DNA from: Pseudomonas fluorescens
Lineage (GTDB): Bacteria; Pseudomonadota; Gammaproteobacteria; Pseudomonadales; Pseudomonadaceae
NCBI RefSeq assembly: GCF_902497625.1
Contig: NZ_CABVGX010000039.1
Span: forward strand, 1-52,964
DNA length: 52,964 nt
Direction: 5' to 3'
Shown one piece after another: positions 7,153 to 16,016 of the stretch. The notes under the pieces are model-generated. The model did not search any database, was not told the DNA's origin, and saw only the letters and a list, made by a program, of their open reading frames with translations. The first letter of the stretch is position 1; every line of letters begins with the position of its first letter. The position numbers and the translations under genes are program-made.

Positions 7153-9564
7153 TCAGTCGCGAACCGGGCCAGGTGCCAGGACTTCACGCGAGCCGTTGGT
7201 ATTCATGGAGGTCACGACCCCGGCCATTTCCATGGCTTCGATCATGCGCGCGGCGCGGTTGTAGCCGATTTTGAGCTTGCGCTGCACTGCCGAGATGGAC
7301 GCACGACGGCTTTCCAGCACGAACTGCACGGCTTCGTCGTAGAGCGCATCGGTTTCCGCATCGTCGTCGCCACCGCCGCTGCCGCCATTCTCGAAACCGC
7401 TGCCGGCTTCTTCGACACCGGCAAGGATGTCATCGTTGTATTCCGGCGCACCGCGCAGCTTCCAGGCTTCCACCACACGGTGAACTTCGTCATCCGACAC
7501 GAATGCGCCATGCACGCGGATCGGCAGACTGGTGCCCGGCGGCATGTAGAGCATGTCACCGTGGCCGAGCAACTGCTCGGCGCCACCCTGATCGATGATG
7601 GTCCGCGAATCGATCTTGCTCGACACCTGGAACGCCATCCGCGTCGGAATGTTTGCCTTGATCAGACCGGTGATCACGTCCACCGACGGTCGCTGGGTGG
7701 CGAGAATCAAGTGAATGCCGGCCGCACGCGCCTTCTGCGCAATACGGGCGATCAGTTCTTCAACCTTCTTGCCGACGATCATCATCATGTCGGCAAATTC
7801 GTCAACGACCACCACGATGGTCGGCAGCTTGGTCAGCAGCGGCGCTTCGTCGTGAATGCTTTCGCGTTTGTACAGAGGATCGGTCAGCGGTTCGCCGGCG
7901 TCCTGGGCTTCCTTGATCTTGGCATTGAAGCCGGCAAGGTTACGCACACCCATCTTCGCCATCAGTTTATAGCGACGCTCCATCTCCGCCACGCTCCAGC
8001 GCAGGGCGTTGGCCGCGTCTTTCATGTCGGTCACGACCGGGCAAAGCAAATGCGGAATGCCTTCGTAGATCGACAGTTCAAGCATTTTCGGGTCGATCAT
8101 GATCAGCTTGGCGTCTTCCGGCCCGGACTTGAACAGGATCGACAGGATCATCGCGTTCACGCCCACCGACTTGCCGGAACCGGTCGTACCGGCCACCAGC
8201 AAGTGCGGCATCTTCGCCAGGTCGGTGATGACCGGCTTGCCGCCGATGTCATGACCGAGCGCCAGGGTCACCGGCGATTTGAAATTGTCGTACTCGGGGG
8301 TCGAGAGCACTTCGGAGAAGCGCACGATCTGCCGGTCTTCGTTGGGAATCTCGATACCGACAGTGGTCTTGCCCGGAATCACTTCCACTACCCGCACGCT
8401 GGTCACGGCCAGCGAACGCGCCAGGTCTTTGGCCAGGTTGGAAATACGGCTGACCTTGACCCCCGCGGCTGGCTGAATTTCGTAGCGGGTAATCACCGGG
8501 CCCGGGTGAATCGAATCCACCGCAACTTCGACGCCGAATTCCTTGAGCTTGATTTCCAGCAGATGCCCGACAGCCGCCAGCGATTCCGGAGAGTAGTTGA
8601 GCTGTTTCTTCTCCGCCGGATCGAGAATCGAGATCGGTGGCAAGGTGCCTTCCACCGCGCTGTCGACAAACAACGGCGCCTGCTTCTCTTTTTCCACACG
8701 TTTGCTCGGTGCGGACGGCTTCGGCGGCGCGGGGGCAATCACCGGCGGCACCTGCTTTTCGCGATCGGACATATGCTTGCTCAGCGCCTGTTCGCGTTCG
8801 ATCAGGCGCTCTTTGACTTTGGCCTGCTCGCGCTTGTCAGTCACCGTTGGCGCGACCACATCATGCACGCGATCATCGACTTCACGCAGTTGCGCAACCA
8901 GTTGCTTGCGCTCGACGCGGGCTGCCCACCAGCGATTGGCCGCGCCCTGAAACAGTTCGAGCAAATCGAGGGTGATTTTGCCGGTGACGTCCATCACCTT
9001 GAACCACGACAGGTCGGTAAACACCGTCAGACCAAACAGGAACAGGGCGATGAGCAGCAAAGTGCTGCCCTGGATATTGAGCGCGTTGCGGGCCAGGTCA
9101 CCCAGGCTCTCGCCGAGCGCACCACCCGCGCCGGCCGGCAAGCCGGTGGCGGCATGAAAATGGATATGGGCCAGCGCAGCCCCGGAAAGGACCAGGAACA
9201 CAAGGCCGATCAGACGCCAGGAAAACAGCCAGCCGCTCCATTCCCACGGCTGATGCCGCTGGCGAAAGATCTGATACGCCTTGACTGCCAGCAATAACGG
9301 AAAGATGTACGCGAAGTAACCCAGCACCATGAACAGGATGTCAGCGCTGTACGAACCCGCCGGACCGCCGAAATTCTGCACGTCGTCGATCTTGCTGTTA
9401 TGGCTCCAGCCCGGATCGTCCTTGCCATAAGTCAACAGGGCCATCATCAGAAACAGGCACAGGGCGCCGATGGCGATCAATGCACCTTCCTTGAGTCGGT
9501 AGTGCAATTGCTGGCGCCAGAGCGGCACGACGGCTGGTTTGGGTGCTGCGGTGGATTTCTTCAA
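7153..9564 (-). CDS. ftsK: DNA translocase FtsK
   Basis: An 803-residue septal DNA pump that clears chromosome dimers and activates XerCD at dif. Four or five hydrophobic segments in about the first 190 residues anchor it in the membrane. A short linker of ~150 residues rich in K, E, P and A follows. The RecA-like motor has Walker A AGTTGSGKSVGVN (about residue 455) and Walker B VVVVDEFADMM. The C-terminal gamma winged-helix domain (RRASISAVQRKLKIGYNRAARM) reads KOPS sequences. The start is TTG, chosen because MKKSTAAPKPAVVPLWRQQL matches the family start and an AGGAAAAG Shine-Dalgarno lies about 8 bp upstream. Confidence 0.96.
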   Translation of the reverse strand: MKKSTAAPKPAVVPLWRQQLHYRLKEGALIAIGALCLFLMMALLTYGKDDPGWSHNSKIDDVQNFGGPAGSYSADILFMVLGYFAYIFPLLLAVKAYQIFRQRHQPWEWSGWLFSWRLIGLVFLVLSGAALAHIHFHAATGLPAGAGGALGESLGDLARNALNIQGSTLLLIALFLFGLTVFTDLSWFKVMDVTGKITLDLLELFQGAANRWWAARVERKQLVAQLREVDDRVHDVVAPTVTDKREQAKVKERLIEREQALSKHMSDREKQVPPVIAPAPPKPSAPSKRVEKEKQAPLFVDSAVEGTLPPISILDPAEKKQLNYSPESLAAVGHLLEIKLKEFGVEVAVDSIHPGPVITRYEIQPAAGVKVSRISNLAKDLARSLAVTSVRVVEVIPGKTTVGIEIPNEDRQIVRFSEVLSTPEYDNFKSPVTLALGHDIGGKPVITDLAKMPHLLVAGTTGSGKSVGVNAMILSILFKSGPEDAKLIMIDPKMLELSIYEGIPHLLCPVVTDMKDAANALRWSVAEMERRYKLMAKMGVRNLAGFNAKIKEAQDAGEPLTDPLYKRESIHDEAPLLTKLPTIVVVVDEFADMMMIVGKKVEELIARIAQKARAAGIHLILATQRPSVDVITGLIKANIPTRMAFQVSSKIDSRTIIDQGGAEQLLGHGDMLYMPPGTSLPIRVHGAFVSDDEVHRVVEAWKLRGAPEYNDDILAGVEEAGSGFENGGSGGGDDDAETDALYDEAVQFVLESRRASISAVQRKLKIGYNRAARMIEAMEMAGVVTSMNTNGSREVLAPGPVRD

Positions 9565-10063
9565 AACGCTTCTTTTCCTGCGCCAGTGGCGCGTCCATCT
9601 GTTGATTGACTATATAAACTGCCCAATCCAGGCAGGTAAACAGCAAACCGACGCAAGCCGGAATACTTTTTACACTGCGTCCAGGCTTTTAAAAACACAG
9701 TGCGTACTGATTATTCTGTAACAAGCCTGCATTGTACGGGTTTGCTCGCGCGATGCCATGTTTCGGCAGACGGGAATACCCGAATCCATCAACCGCAATC
9801 AGCGCTTCAATTTGAGCATGCATTCTCTTGTGTGACAAAGGCTTATGCGATGTTGTTATAGACCAGGCGATGCACGGCCGCTGCCGCGTGACAGCGCCCG
9901 GACTCTGCCAGCGAGCCCGCTTACGACCCTGCCGGCACGGGCAAGTTGCAAATGCATCCTGTGATGTTGCGATTATCCTGAAGGACAATCCATGCGTTTG
10001 ACTGCACACTGACGACGGGCCGTTGCCCATCACCCGCCCTCCCCTTCTGCAAGCCTGAATGCC
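9565..10063. other. 499-bp spacer between divergent ftsK and aat
   Basis: I see no convincing coding region or RNA gene here. A weak minus-strand promoter for ftsK is possible: TTTACC at 9635-9640 and TTATAT at 9612-9617, 17 bp apart. A six-codon frame (MRLTAH) at about 9991 follows a GAAGGA-like ribosome site but has no recognised role. From memory, P. aeruginosa carries trxB (thioredoxin reductase) between ftsK and aat; nothing resembling trxB remains here. Confidence 0.5.
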
Positions 10064-10744
10064 ATGTTGACTTGGTTACAACGCAACACCCTGAGCTTCC
10101 CATCGCTGGATAAAGCCATGCGTGATCCCAACGGGTTGCTCGCTGCGGGCGGCGACCTCAGCGCCGATCGTCTTATTCAAGCCTACCGGCACGGCTGCTT
10201 CCCATGGTTCTCCGAGGGTCAGCCTATTCTCTGGTGGTCACCCGATCCGCGCACGGTCCTGTTTCCCGACGAATTGCATGTCTCGCGCAGTCTCAATAAA
10301 TTGCTCCGCCAGCAGCGCTACCAAGTCACCTTCGATCGGGACTTCGCCGCAGTCATACGCGCGTGCGCCGCGCCTCGTGAATACGCCGACGGCACCTGGA
10401 TCACGCAGGCCATGCAGGACGCCTACCTCGAACTGCACCAACGCGGCTACGCACATTCAGTCGAAGTCTGGGATGGCGAGCGGCTGGTCGGCGGGCTCTA
10501 CGGGCTGGCGATGGGGCAGCTGTTTTTCGGCGAATCAATGTTCAGTCGCGCCGACAACGCCTCAAAATTCGGCTTTGCCGTGCTGGTGCGGCACCTGAAA
10601 GAAGCCGGTTTCGTCCTGATCGATTGCCAGATGCCCACAGATCACCTGCACAGCCTGGGCGCCCGGGCGATTCCGCGCAGGGAATTCGCCGGCTATCTGG
10701 CACGTCATCTGGATCAACCCGACGGCGCCAGCTGGGTTTGCTGA
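10064..10744 (+). CDS. aat: Leucyl/phenylalanyl-tRNA--protein transferase
   Basis: A 226-residue cytoplasmic enzyme of the bacterial N-end rule. It moves Leu or Phe from charged tRNA onto proteins with N-terminal Arg or Lys, marking them for ClpS/ClpAP. The family pattern is complete: FPSLDKAMRDPNGLLAAGGDL near the N-terminus, YRHGCFPWF, ILWWSPDPR, ADGTWITQAM, and FFGESMFSRADNASKFGF in the core. It is followed 55 bp later by bpt, the second aminoacyl transferase, so the two tagging enzymes probably share a transcript. Confidence 0.96.
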   Translation: MLTWLQRNTLSFPSLDKAMRDPNGLLAAGGDLSADRLIQAYRHGCFPWFSEGQPILWWSPDPRTVLFPDELHVSRSLNKLLRQQRYQVTFDRDFAAVIRACAAPREYADGTWITQAMQDAYLELHQRGYAHSVEVWDGERLVGGLYGLAMGQLFFGESMFSRADNASKFGFAVLVRHLKEAGFVLIDCQMPTDHLHSLGARAIPRREFAGYLARHLDQPDGASWVC

Positions 10745-10799
10745 GCGACTTCGGCGTGCTTGGCTTACACTTAACAAAAGCTTATCCCGAGGGTCGATC

Positions 10800-11507
10800 A
10801 TGACCGAGTTGGCGCGTTTGAAGTTTTATGCCACTCAGGCGCACTCTTGCAGCTATCTGCCCGAAGAGCAGGCCACCACCCTGTTCCTCGATCCTAGCCA
10901 GCCCATGGACGTGCATGTCTACGCAGACCTGTCGGAGATGGGCTTTCGGCGCAGTGGCGATCATCTCTACCGGCCACATTGCCAAAACTGCAACGCCTGC
11001 GTCCCGGCGCGGATTCCCGTTGCGCAGTTCACTCCCAATCGTCAGCAAAAACGCATCCTCAAGCGTAACGTCGATCTGCAGGTGCGCCCGGCCAAGCCAA
11101 AATTCAGCGAAGAGTACTTCGATCTCTACCAGCGCTATATCGAACAGCGGCATGCTGACGGCGATATGTATCCGCCAAGTCGCGATCAATTTTCGACATT
11201 CCTGGTGCGTGACCTGCCCTTTTCGCGCTTTTACGAGTTCCGCCTCGAAGGCCGGTTGCTGGCTGTGGCTGTCACGGACTTGCTGCCCAATGGCATGTCG
11301 GCCGTGTACACCTTTTACGAGCCCGAGGAAGAACGCCGGAGCCTGGGGCGTTACGCTATTCTCTGGCAAATCGCCGAAGCCCGGCGACTGCAACTGGAAG
11401 CGGTCTACCTGGGCTACTGGATCAAGAACTGCAAGAAGATGAGCTACAAGACGCAATATCGGCCCATAGAACTGCTGATTAATCAGCGTTGGGTCATCCT
11501 GAACTAG
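10800..11507 (+). CDS. bpt: Aspartate/glutamate leucyltransferase (bacterial protein transferase)
   Basis: A 235-residue relative of eukaryotic arginyltransferase ATE1 that attaches Leu to proteins with N-terminal Asp or Glu, feeding the N-end rule pathway. The N-terminal cysteine region (HSCSYLP) and the pair [13 protein letters not shown] are the conserved cluster of the family; the C-terminal GCN5-like half has [26 protein letters not shown] sequence and [21 protein letters not shown] ribosome site precedes the ATG. With aat upstream and infA downstream, the order matches that known in other pseudomonads. Confidence 0.95.
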
Positions 11508-11513
11508 AACCCC

Positions 11514-11543
11514 TTGGCTTAAACCCCATTTTTCGGGCACAAT
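11514..11543 (+). promoter_or_regulatory. Candidate sigma-70 promoter for infA
   Basis: TTGGCT (11514-11519) and CACAAT (11538-11543) are separated by 18 bp and lie about 65 bp before the infA start, directly after the bpt stop. Each hexamer matches four to five of the six consensus bases. The assignment is by eye only. Confidence 0.4.
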
Positions 11544-11607
11544 GCACGCCGCTTTTGCCTGGCGCAGTTGCACCGGGCCATTCATTGGACACCGAGGGCT
11601 TTACTGC

Positions 11608-11826
11608 ATGTCGAAAGAAGACAGCTTCGAAATGGAAGGCACTGTCGTCGACACCCTGCCCAACACCATGTTTCGTGTGGAGTTGGAAAATGGGCACGTC
11701 GTAACCGCGCATATCTCCGGCAAGATGCGCAAGAACTACATTCGTATTCTTACCGGCGACAAAGTGCGCGTCGAGCTGACGCCCTATGACTTGAGCAAAG
11801 GGCGCATCACTTACCGCGCTCGTTAA
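11608..11826 (+). CDS. infA: Translation initiation factor IF-1
   Basis: A 72-residue S1/OB-fold protein that sits in the ribosomal A site during initiation. The sequence [20 protein letters not shown] through KGRITYRAR is the complete factor. Longer in-frame starts exist upstream, but MSKEDS is the universal start. A strong Rho-independent terminator follows within 20 bp. In P. aeruginosa the gene beyond infA is clpA as I recall; here it is the convergent lolE. Confidence 0.98.
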
Positions 11827-11841
11827 TCAAGTCAATACAAG

Positions 11842-11868
11842 ACGCCCGGTTTATGCCGGGCGTTTTTG
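11842..11868 (+). terminator. Rho-independent terminator of infA
   Basis: Seven-base-pair GC stem CGCCCGG (11843-11849) with CCGGGCG (11856-11862), followed by GTTTTT-type uridines, 15 bp after the infA stop. Confidence 0.9.
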
Positions 11869-12030
11869 TTTGTCTGCGGTCTGGGTTTTTTGCGGTTTGG
11901 GATGCTGGACTCGCGGCAGCCCTGTGGATGTATCGGCTTCGCCGCATGGAGCCAAGGCAGATCAAAGGACCGCAGCCTTGGCCAGGACCATGGGGATGGG
12001 CGTGTTCAGTTGGAGACTGGGTGGCTGGCG

Positions 12031-12068
12031 GGCCGCTGTCGCGAGCAAGCTTGCTCGCGACAGCGGCC
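12031..12068. repeat. Perfect 38-bp palindrome (REP-like) at the end of lolE
   Basis: The half-site GGCCGCTGTCGCGAGCAAG (12031-12049) is followed at once by its exact reverse complement (12050-12068), with no loop. It ends 8 bp before the lolE stop codon on the other strand. The core CGCGAGCAAGC resembles the family B REP. It lacks a uridine run, so it is not a standard terminator. Confidence 0.85.
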
Positions 12069-12075
12069 AGACGGC

Positions 12076-13320
12076 TTACGAATAGCGCAGAGCCGTTGCC
12101 GGTTCGATCTTCGCCGCTCGCCACGCTGGATACAGCGTCGCCAGAAAGCTCAGCACAAACCCCGCCGAGCAAATCAACACCACATCCCCAGCCTGCAGTT
12201 CAGACGGTAAGTTACTGACGAAGTATACGTCGGAACTGAAGATGTGCTGGCCGCTGACGCGCTCTACCCAGCCGACCAGCTCACTGACGTTGAGAGCGGC
12301 GATCACGCCCAGCACGCCGCCGAGCAGGGTGCCGACGATGCCGATGACGGTACCCTGGACCATGAAGATCGCCATGATCTGCCGTGGGGTAGCGCCGATG
12401 GTGCGCAGGATCGCGATGTCCGCGCCCTTCTCGTTCACGACCATGATCAAGGTCGCGATGATATTGAACGCGGCCACCGCGACGATCATCAACAACAGCA
12501 GGCCGATCATGGTTTTTTCCATTTTCATTGCACTGAACAGACTGCCCTGGGTGTGAGTCCAGTCGTCAGCCCGGTACGCTGCGCCCAAGCCGCCGGCAAT
12601 ATCGCTGGAGACCTTCGGCGCTGCGTACAAATCCTTGACCGCCAGACGCACGCTCTGCACTTGATTTGGCTGCCAGTGCTGCATCTGCGCGGCATCGGCG
12701 ACGTGGATCAGCGCCATCGAACCATCCAGTTCAGCACCGACCTTGAACACGCCGACCACGTTCAGCCGTTGCATGCGCGGGGTGATGCCGCCCGGTGCGG
12801 TGCTGACTTCCGGCACGATCAGGGTGATCTTGTCGCCGACATTGAGGCGAAAACGCCGCGCGGTGATCTCGCCAATCACCACGCCGAACTCGCCGGGTTT
12901 CAAGGCATCCAGACGACCCTGAACAACGTGTTCGGCGACAATCGACACCTTGCCTTCAAGCGCCGGATCGACACCGCTGACCTGAATCGGCTGCATCGAG
13001 CCTTTGTAGGACAGCATGCCTTCCATCTCGGTGAACGGCACGGCGGCCGTCACTTGCGGATTTTTCATGGCCGCAGCAGCCACTGGCTGCCAGTTGTCGA
13101 TCGGATTGACGCCGACGATGGTCGCGTGCGGCACCATGCCGAGAATGCGCGAGCTCATTTCGCGCTGAAAACCATTCATGACCGACAACACCACGATCAT
13201 CGCCAGCACCCCCAGGGCGAGGCCGATCATCGAGGTCATCGAGATGAAGGAAACGAAGCGATTGCGGCGCTTGGCGCGGGTATAGCGCGTGCCGATGAAT
13301 ATCGATAACGGTCTGAACAT
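12076..13320 (-). CDS. lolE: Lipoprotein-releasing ABC transporter permease LolE
   Basis: A 414-residue inner-membrane permease, one of two that form LolCDE, which lifts mature outer-membrane lipoproteins from the inner membrane to LolA. Topology is one transmembrane helix after MFRPLSIFIGTRY (FVSFISMTSMIGLALGVLAMIVV), a large periplasmic domain, then three C-terminal helices with the FtsX-type segment ADIAILRTIGATPRQIMAIF. A longer start at 13359 was rejected because it does not match the paralogue, which begins MFRPLFVFIG. It is the last gene of the lol cluster. Assigning the names C and E rests on gene order; the two permeases are close paralogues. Confidence 0.9.
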   Translation of the reverse strand: MFRPLSIFIGTRYTRAKRRNRFVSFISMTSMIGLALGVLAMIVVLSVMNGFQREMSSRILGMVPHATIVGVNPIDNWQPVAAAAMKNPQVTAAVPFTEMEGMLSYKGSMQPIQVSGVDPALEGKVSIVAEHVVQGRLDALKPGEFGVVIGEITARRFRLNVGDKITLIVPEVSTAPGGITPRMQRLNVVGVFKVGAELDGSMALIHVADAAQMQHWQPNQVQSVRLAVKDLYAAPKVSSDIAGGLGAAYRADDWTHTQGSLFSAMKMEKTMIGLLLLMIVAVAAFNIIATLIMVVNEKGADIAILRTIGATPRQIMAIFMVQGTVIGIVGTLLGGVLGVIAALNVSELVGWVERVSGQHIFSSDVYFVSNLPSELQAGDVVLICSAGFVLSFLATLYPAWRAAKIEPATALRYS

Positions 13321-13348
13321 TCGCTGGGGCACCGTATAAAAATAAATG

Positions 13349-13376
13349 ACCCGACGCACTGCTCAGTGCGTCGGGT
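13349..13376. terminator. Hairpin between lolD and lolE
   Basis: A 13-bp stem, ACCCGACGCACTG (13349-13361) with CAGTGCGTCGGGT (13364-13376), closes a two-base loop inside the 61-bp gap between lolD stop and lolE start. On the transcribed minus strand it is followed by CATTTATTTTTATAC, a weak uridine-rich run. It could act as a partial terminator or stabilising structure inside the operon. Confidence 0.6.
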
Positions 13377-13381
13377 TTCAG

Positions 13382-14068
13382 TCAGTCAATTGGAGTGAGG
13401 CAGCCTTCCTGCAGGTGCAGGACTCGATCCATCTGACGAGCCAGATTCATGTCGTGAGTCACCACCAGGAACGCGGTGCGCATCGAGGTGCTGAGTTCGA
13501 GCATCAGATCCTGAATGCCCTGGGCGGTGTGGGAGTCGAGGTTGCCGGTCGGCTCATCGAGCATCACCAGACCCGGCTTGTTGACCAGCGCCCGGGCGAT
13601 GGCCACACGCTGACGTTCGCCACCGGACAATTCCGAAGGTTTGTGTTCCAGGCGATGGCCCAGCCCTACCCGCTCGAGCAATGCCGTTGCACGCTGACGC
13701 GCTTCGGGGATCGGTGTCTTGCCGATCAACAACGGCATGCAGACGTTTTCCAGCGCGGTGAATTCCGGCAGCAGATGGTGAAACTGGTAAACGAAACCCA
13801 GCGAGCGGTTACGCAGCAGACCACGGGCTTTTTCGTTGAGTGCCGACAGTTCTTCGCCGGCCAGCCAGACGCTGCCCTTCGACGGTGTATCAAGGCCACC
13901 CAGCAGGTTCAGCAAAGTACTTTTGCCCGAGCCCGATGTGCCGACAATCGCGACACGCTCACCTGGATGCAACTCGAGTTGCAGACCGGCCAGGACCTCC
14001 ACCGACTCCGGGCCTTCCTCGTAGGATTTGCCCAGGTTACGGCAGCTCAAGATTGCTTTATCACTCAT
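13382..14068 (-). CDS. lolD: Lipoprotein-releasing system ATP-binding protein LolD
   Basis: A 228-residue ABC ATPase that powers LolCE. Walker A is GTSGSGKST (about residues 43-51), the signature is LSGGERQRVAIARAL, and Walker B is VMLDEPTGNLD. The start MSDKAILSCRNLGKSYEEGP is chosen from the family; an alternative ATG at 14083, overlapping the lolC stop in ATGAGTGA, would add MSESG. Either way the gene is tightly coupled to lolC, and lolE follows after a hairpin. Confidence 0.95.
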   Translation of the reverse strand: MSDKAILSCRNLGKSYEEGPESVEVLAGLQLELHPGERVAIVGTSGSGKSTLLNLLGGLDTPSKGSVWLAGEELSALNEKARGLLRNRSLGFVYQFHHLLPEFTALENVCMPLLIGKTPIPEARQRATALLERVGLGHRLEHKPSELSGGERQRVAIARALVNKPGLVMLDEPTGNLDSHTAQGIQDLMLELSTSMRTAFLVVTHDMNLARQMDRVLHLQEGCLTPID

Positions 14069-14075
14069 GCCTGAC

Positions 14076-15326
14076 TCACTCATAACGTAGCGCCTCCGCA
14101 GGCTGGGTGCGCGCGGCACGCCAGGCTGGATACAGGGTGGCGAGGAAACTCAGAACCAACGCGGCGCCGCAGACCATCAATACATCCTGGCTCTGCACTT
14201 GCGACGGCAGGTAATCGATGAAGTACACGTCGGCGTTGAGGAATTTGTGGCCGATCAAACCTTCGAGGGCGGAAATGGCGGCGCTGACGTTCAGCGCGGC
14301 GAAGATCCCGACCACTGCGCCGATCAGCGTACCGACCACGCCAATGACCGTGCCCTGAACCATGAACGTCGCCATGATCGTCCCCGGCGTGGCGCCAAGG
14401 GTGCGCAGAATCGCGATGTCGCCTTTCTTGTCATTCACCACCATCACCAGCGTGGAAATGATGTTGAATGCAGCGACCGCAACGATCAGCAGCAAGAGCA
14501 AACCGATCATGGCTTTTTCCATACGGATCGCCTGATACAGGTTGCCGTGGGTGCGGGTCCAGTCGCGAGCGTAATAACGGTCTTCGCCAAGCTGCTGGGC
14601 GATGGTCCAGGCTGTGCGTGGCGCCTGGAACAGGTCGTCGAATTTCAGGCGGATGCCCTGCACCTGATCTGGTTTCCAGCGATGCAGCTTCGCCAGGTCC
14701 TGCAGGTTAGTGACGCCCAGGTAACCGTCAATTTCACCGGCGCCGACGTGAAAAATGCCGACCACGGTAAAGCGCTTCATGCGCGGGAACATTCCGGCCG
14801 GGGTCACGGTGACTTCCGGCGCAACGAACGTCAGTTTGTCGCCGATGGCTGCGCCGAGCTTCGCCGCCGCCTTGTCACCAATGACAATACCGAAGCTCCC
14901 GGGCGCGAGGTCATCGAGTTTGCCTTGCAGCATGAACTTGTCGATGATCGAGACCTGCCGCTCCAGTGCCGGGTCGATGGCATTGAGCAACACTTTCGAG
15001 ACTTTGCCGTTGTTGGTCAGCAGCCCCTGCATCTGCGTGAACGGGGCAACCGCCGTCACCTGCGGGTTCTGTTTGACCTTGGCAGCGAGGCTCGGCCAGT
15101 CACTGATCGGCTCACCGGACTCGATGGTCGCGTGGGGCACCATGCCCAGCACGCGGGTGCGCATTTCATGGTCGAAGCCGTTCATGACCGACAGGACGAC
15201 GATCATCACGACCACGCCGAGGGCGAGCCCGATCATCGAGGTCAGGGAAATGAATGACACAAAATGATTGCGACGCTTTGCACGGGTATAACGCGTGCCA
15301 ATAAATACGAAGAGAGGTCTGAACAT
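14076..15326 (-). CDS. lolC: Lipoprotein-releasing ABC transporter permease LolC
   Basis: A 416-residue paralogue of LolE with the same plan: N-terminal MFRPLFVFIGTRYTRAKRRN, one transmembrane helix, a periplasmic MacB-like domain, and three C-terminal helices with GDIAILRTLGATPGTIMATF. In E. coli, LolC is the subunit that binds LolA through its periplasmic Hook loop. It is the promoter-proximal gene of the cluster, and its TGA lies at the lolD start region. The divergent PilZ gene starts 94 bp away, so both promoters must lie in that gap. Confidence 0.9.
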   Translation of the reverse strand: MFRPLFVFIGTRYTRAKRRNHFVSFISLTSMIGLALGVVVMIVVLSVMNGFDHEMRTRVLGMVPHATIESGEPISDWPSLAAKVKQNPQVTAVAPFTQMQGLLTNNGKVSKVLLNAIDPALERQVSIIDKFMLQGKLDDLAPGSFGIVIGDKAAAKLGAAIGDKLTFVAPEVTVTPAGMFPRMKRFTVVGIFHVGAGEIDGYLGVTNLQDLAKLHRWKPDQVQGIRLKFDDLFQAPRTAWTIAQQLGEDRYYARDWTRTHGNLYQAIRMEKAMIGLLLLLIVAVAAFNIISTLVMVVNDKKGDIAILRTLGATPGTIMATFMVQGTVIGVVGTLIGAVVGIFAALNVSAAISALEGLIGHKFLNADVYFIDYLPSQVQSQDVLMVCGAALVLSFLATLYPAWRAARTQPAEALRYE

Positions 15327-15420
15327 GTCGGGGCTTGTTCGGAGGGAAAAGGAACGTCCTTGTGGCGGGGGTCGATAACCAGCTTTACACTCAGACCACC
15401 GCCGCTACCATGGGTTCGCC

Positions 15421-16002
15421 ATGTCGACATTAGATGAAGAAGATCGCCGCGAATACTACCGTATCGAGGATTCGATCGCACTGGAAATTCGGCCCCTGTC
15501 CGTTCCCGAAGCTGCAGATCAGGAAGTGTTGCAGGATGCTTCTCCACTCTTCAACCTGCTCAGTGAGTTGCATCTGAGTGAATTCGAGTCGCAACACTTG
15601 CTGCGCCAGATCAGTGAGCGTGATCGCAGCATCGCCGCTTTCCTGAAATCGCAGAACAAACGCATAGACCTGCTGAGCCAGGTGATTGCCATCACCGTGC
15701 TGGGGCAAATCGGCGAGCCACAACCGGTGATCATCTCTGAAGGCGGAATCGAATTTCAGTACCCGACGCCGATCGCGACGGGCGCGCACCTATCGGTGAA
15801 ACTGGTATTGATGCCGCAAGCCCTCGGCCTGTTGTTACGCGCACGGGTGACCCATTGCGATGCCAAGGGCGACGGCTATGACATCGGTACCGAGTTCCAG
15901 CGCCCCACCGACGCCCAGCGCCAGCTGCTCGCCCGTTATATTTTGCAAAAGCAGGCACAGGAACGGCGTCTGGCCCGCGAACAAAACGACACCGGCATTT
16001 AA
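15421..16002 (+). CDS. PilZ-domain protein (predicted cyclic-di-GMP binder)
   Basis: A 193-residue soluble protein. The N-terminal DRREYYRIEDSIALEIRPL has the arginine-rich motif expected of PilZ, and the C-terminal half has CDAKGDGYDIGTEFQRP where the second conserved motif normally lies, although the usual D/N-x-S-x-x-G is not a clean match. The middle ~80 residues are predicted helical (RQISERDRSIAAFLKSQNKR). In P. aeruginosa the equivalent neighbour of lolC is annotated as a PilZ protein. It ends 14 bp before the phosphodiesterase gene, suggesting cotranscription. Actual cyclic-di-GMP binding is uncertain. Confidence 0.8.
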   Translation: MSTLDEEDRREYYRIEDSIALEIRPLSVPEAADQEVLQDASPLFNLLSELHLSEFESQHLLRQISERDRSIAAFLKSQNKRIDLLSQVIAITVLGQIGEPQPVIISEGGIEFQYPTPIATGAHLSVKLVLMPQALGLLLRARVTHCDAKGDGYDIGTEFQRPTDAQRQLLARYILQKQAQERRLAREQNDTGI

Positions 16003-16016
16003 ATTAAGGAAGAACC

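Noticed and set aside
6448..9297. A 949-codon open frame antisense to lolA and ftsK
   Set aside because: It mirrors ftsK codon structure, is rich in His, Arg and Gln as GC-rich antisense frames are, and shows no domain or ribosome site.
9991..10011. Six-codon leader-like frame MRLTAH after GAAGGA upstream of aat
   Set aside because: Too short to judge; no attenuator hairpin follows and no regulatory codon run is present.
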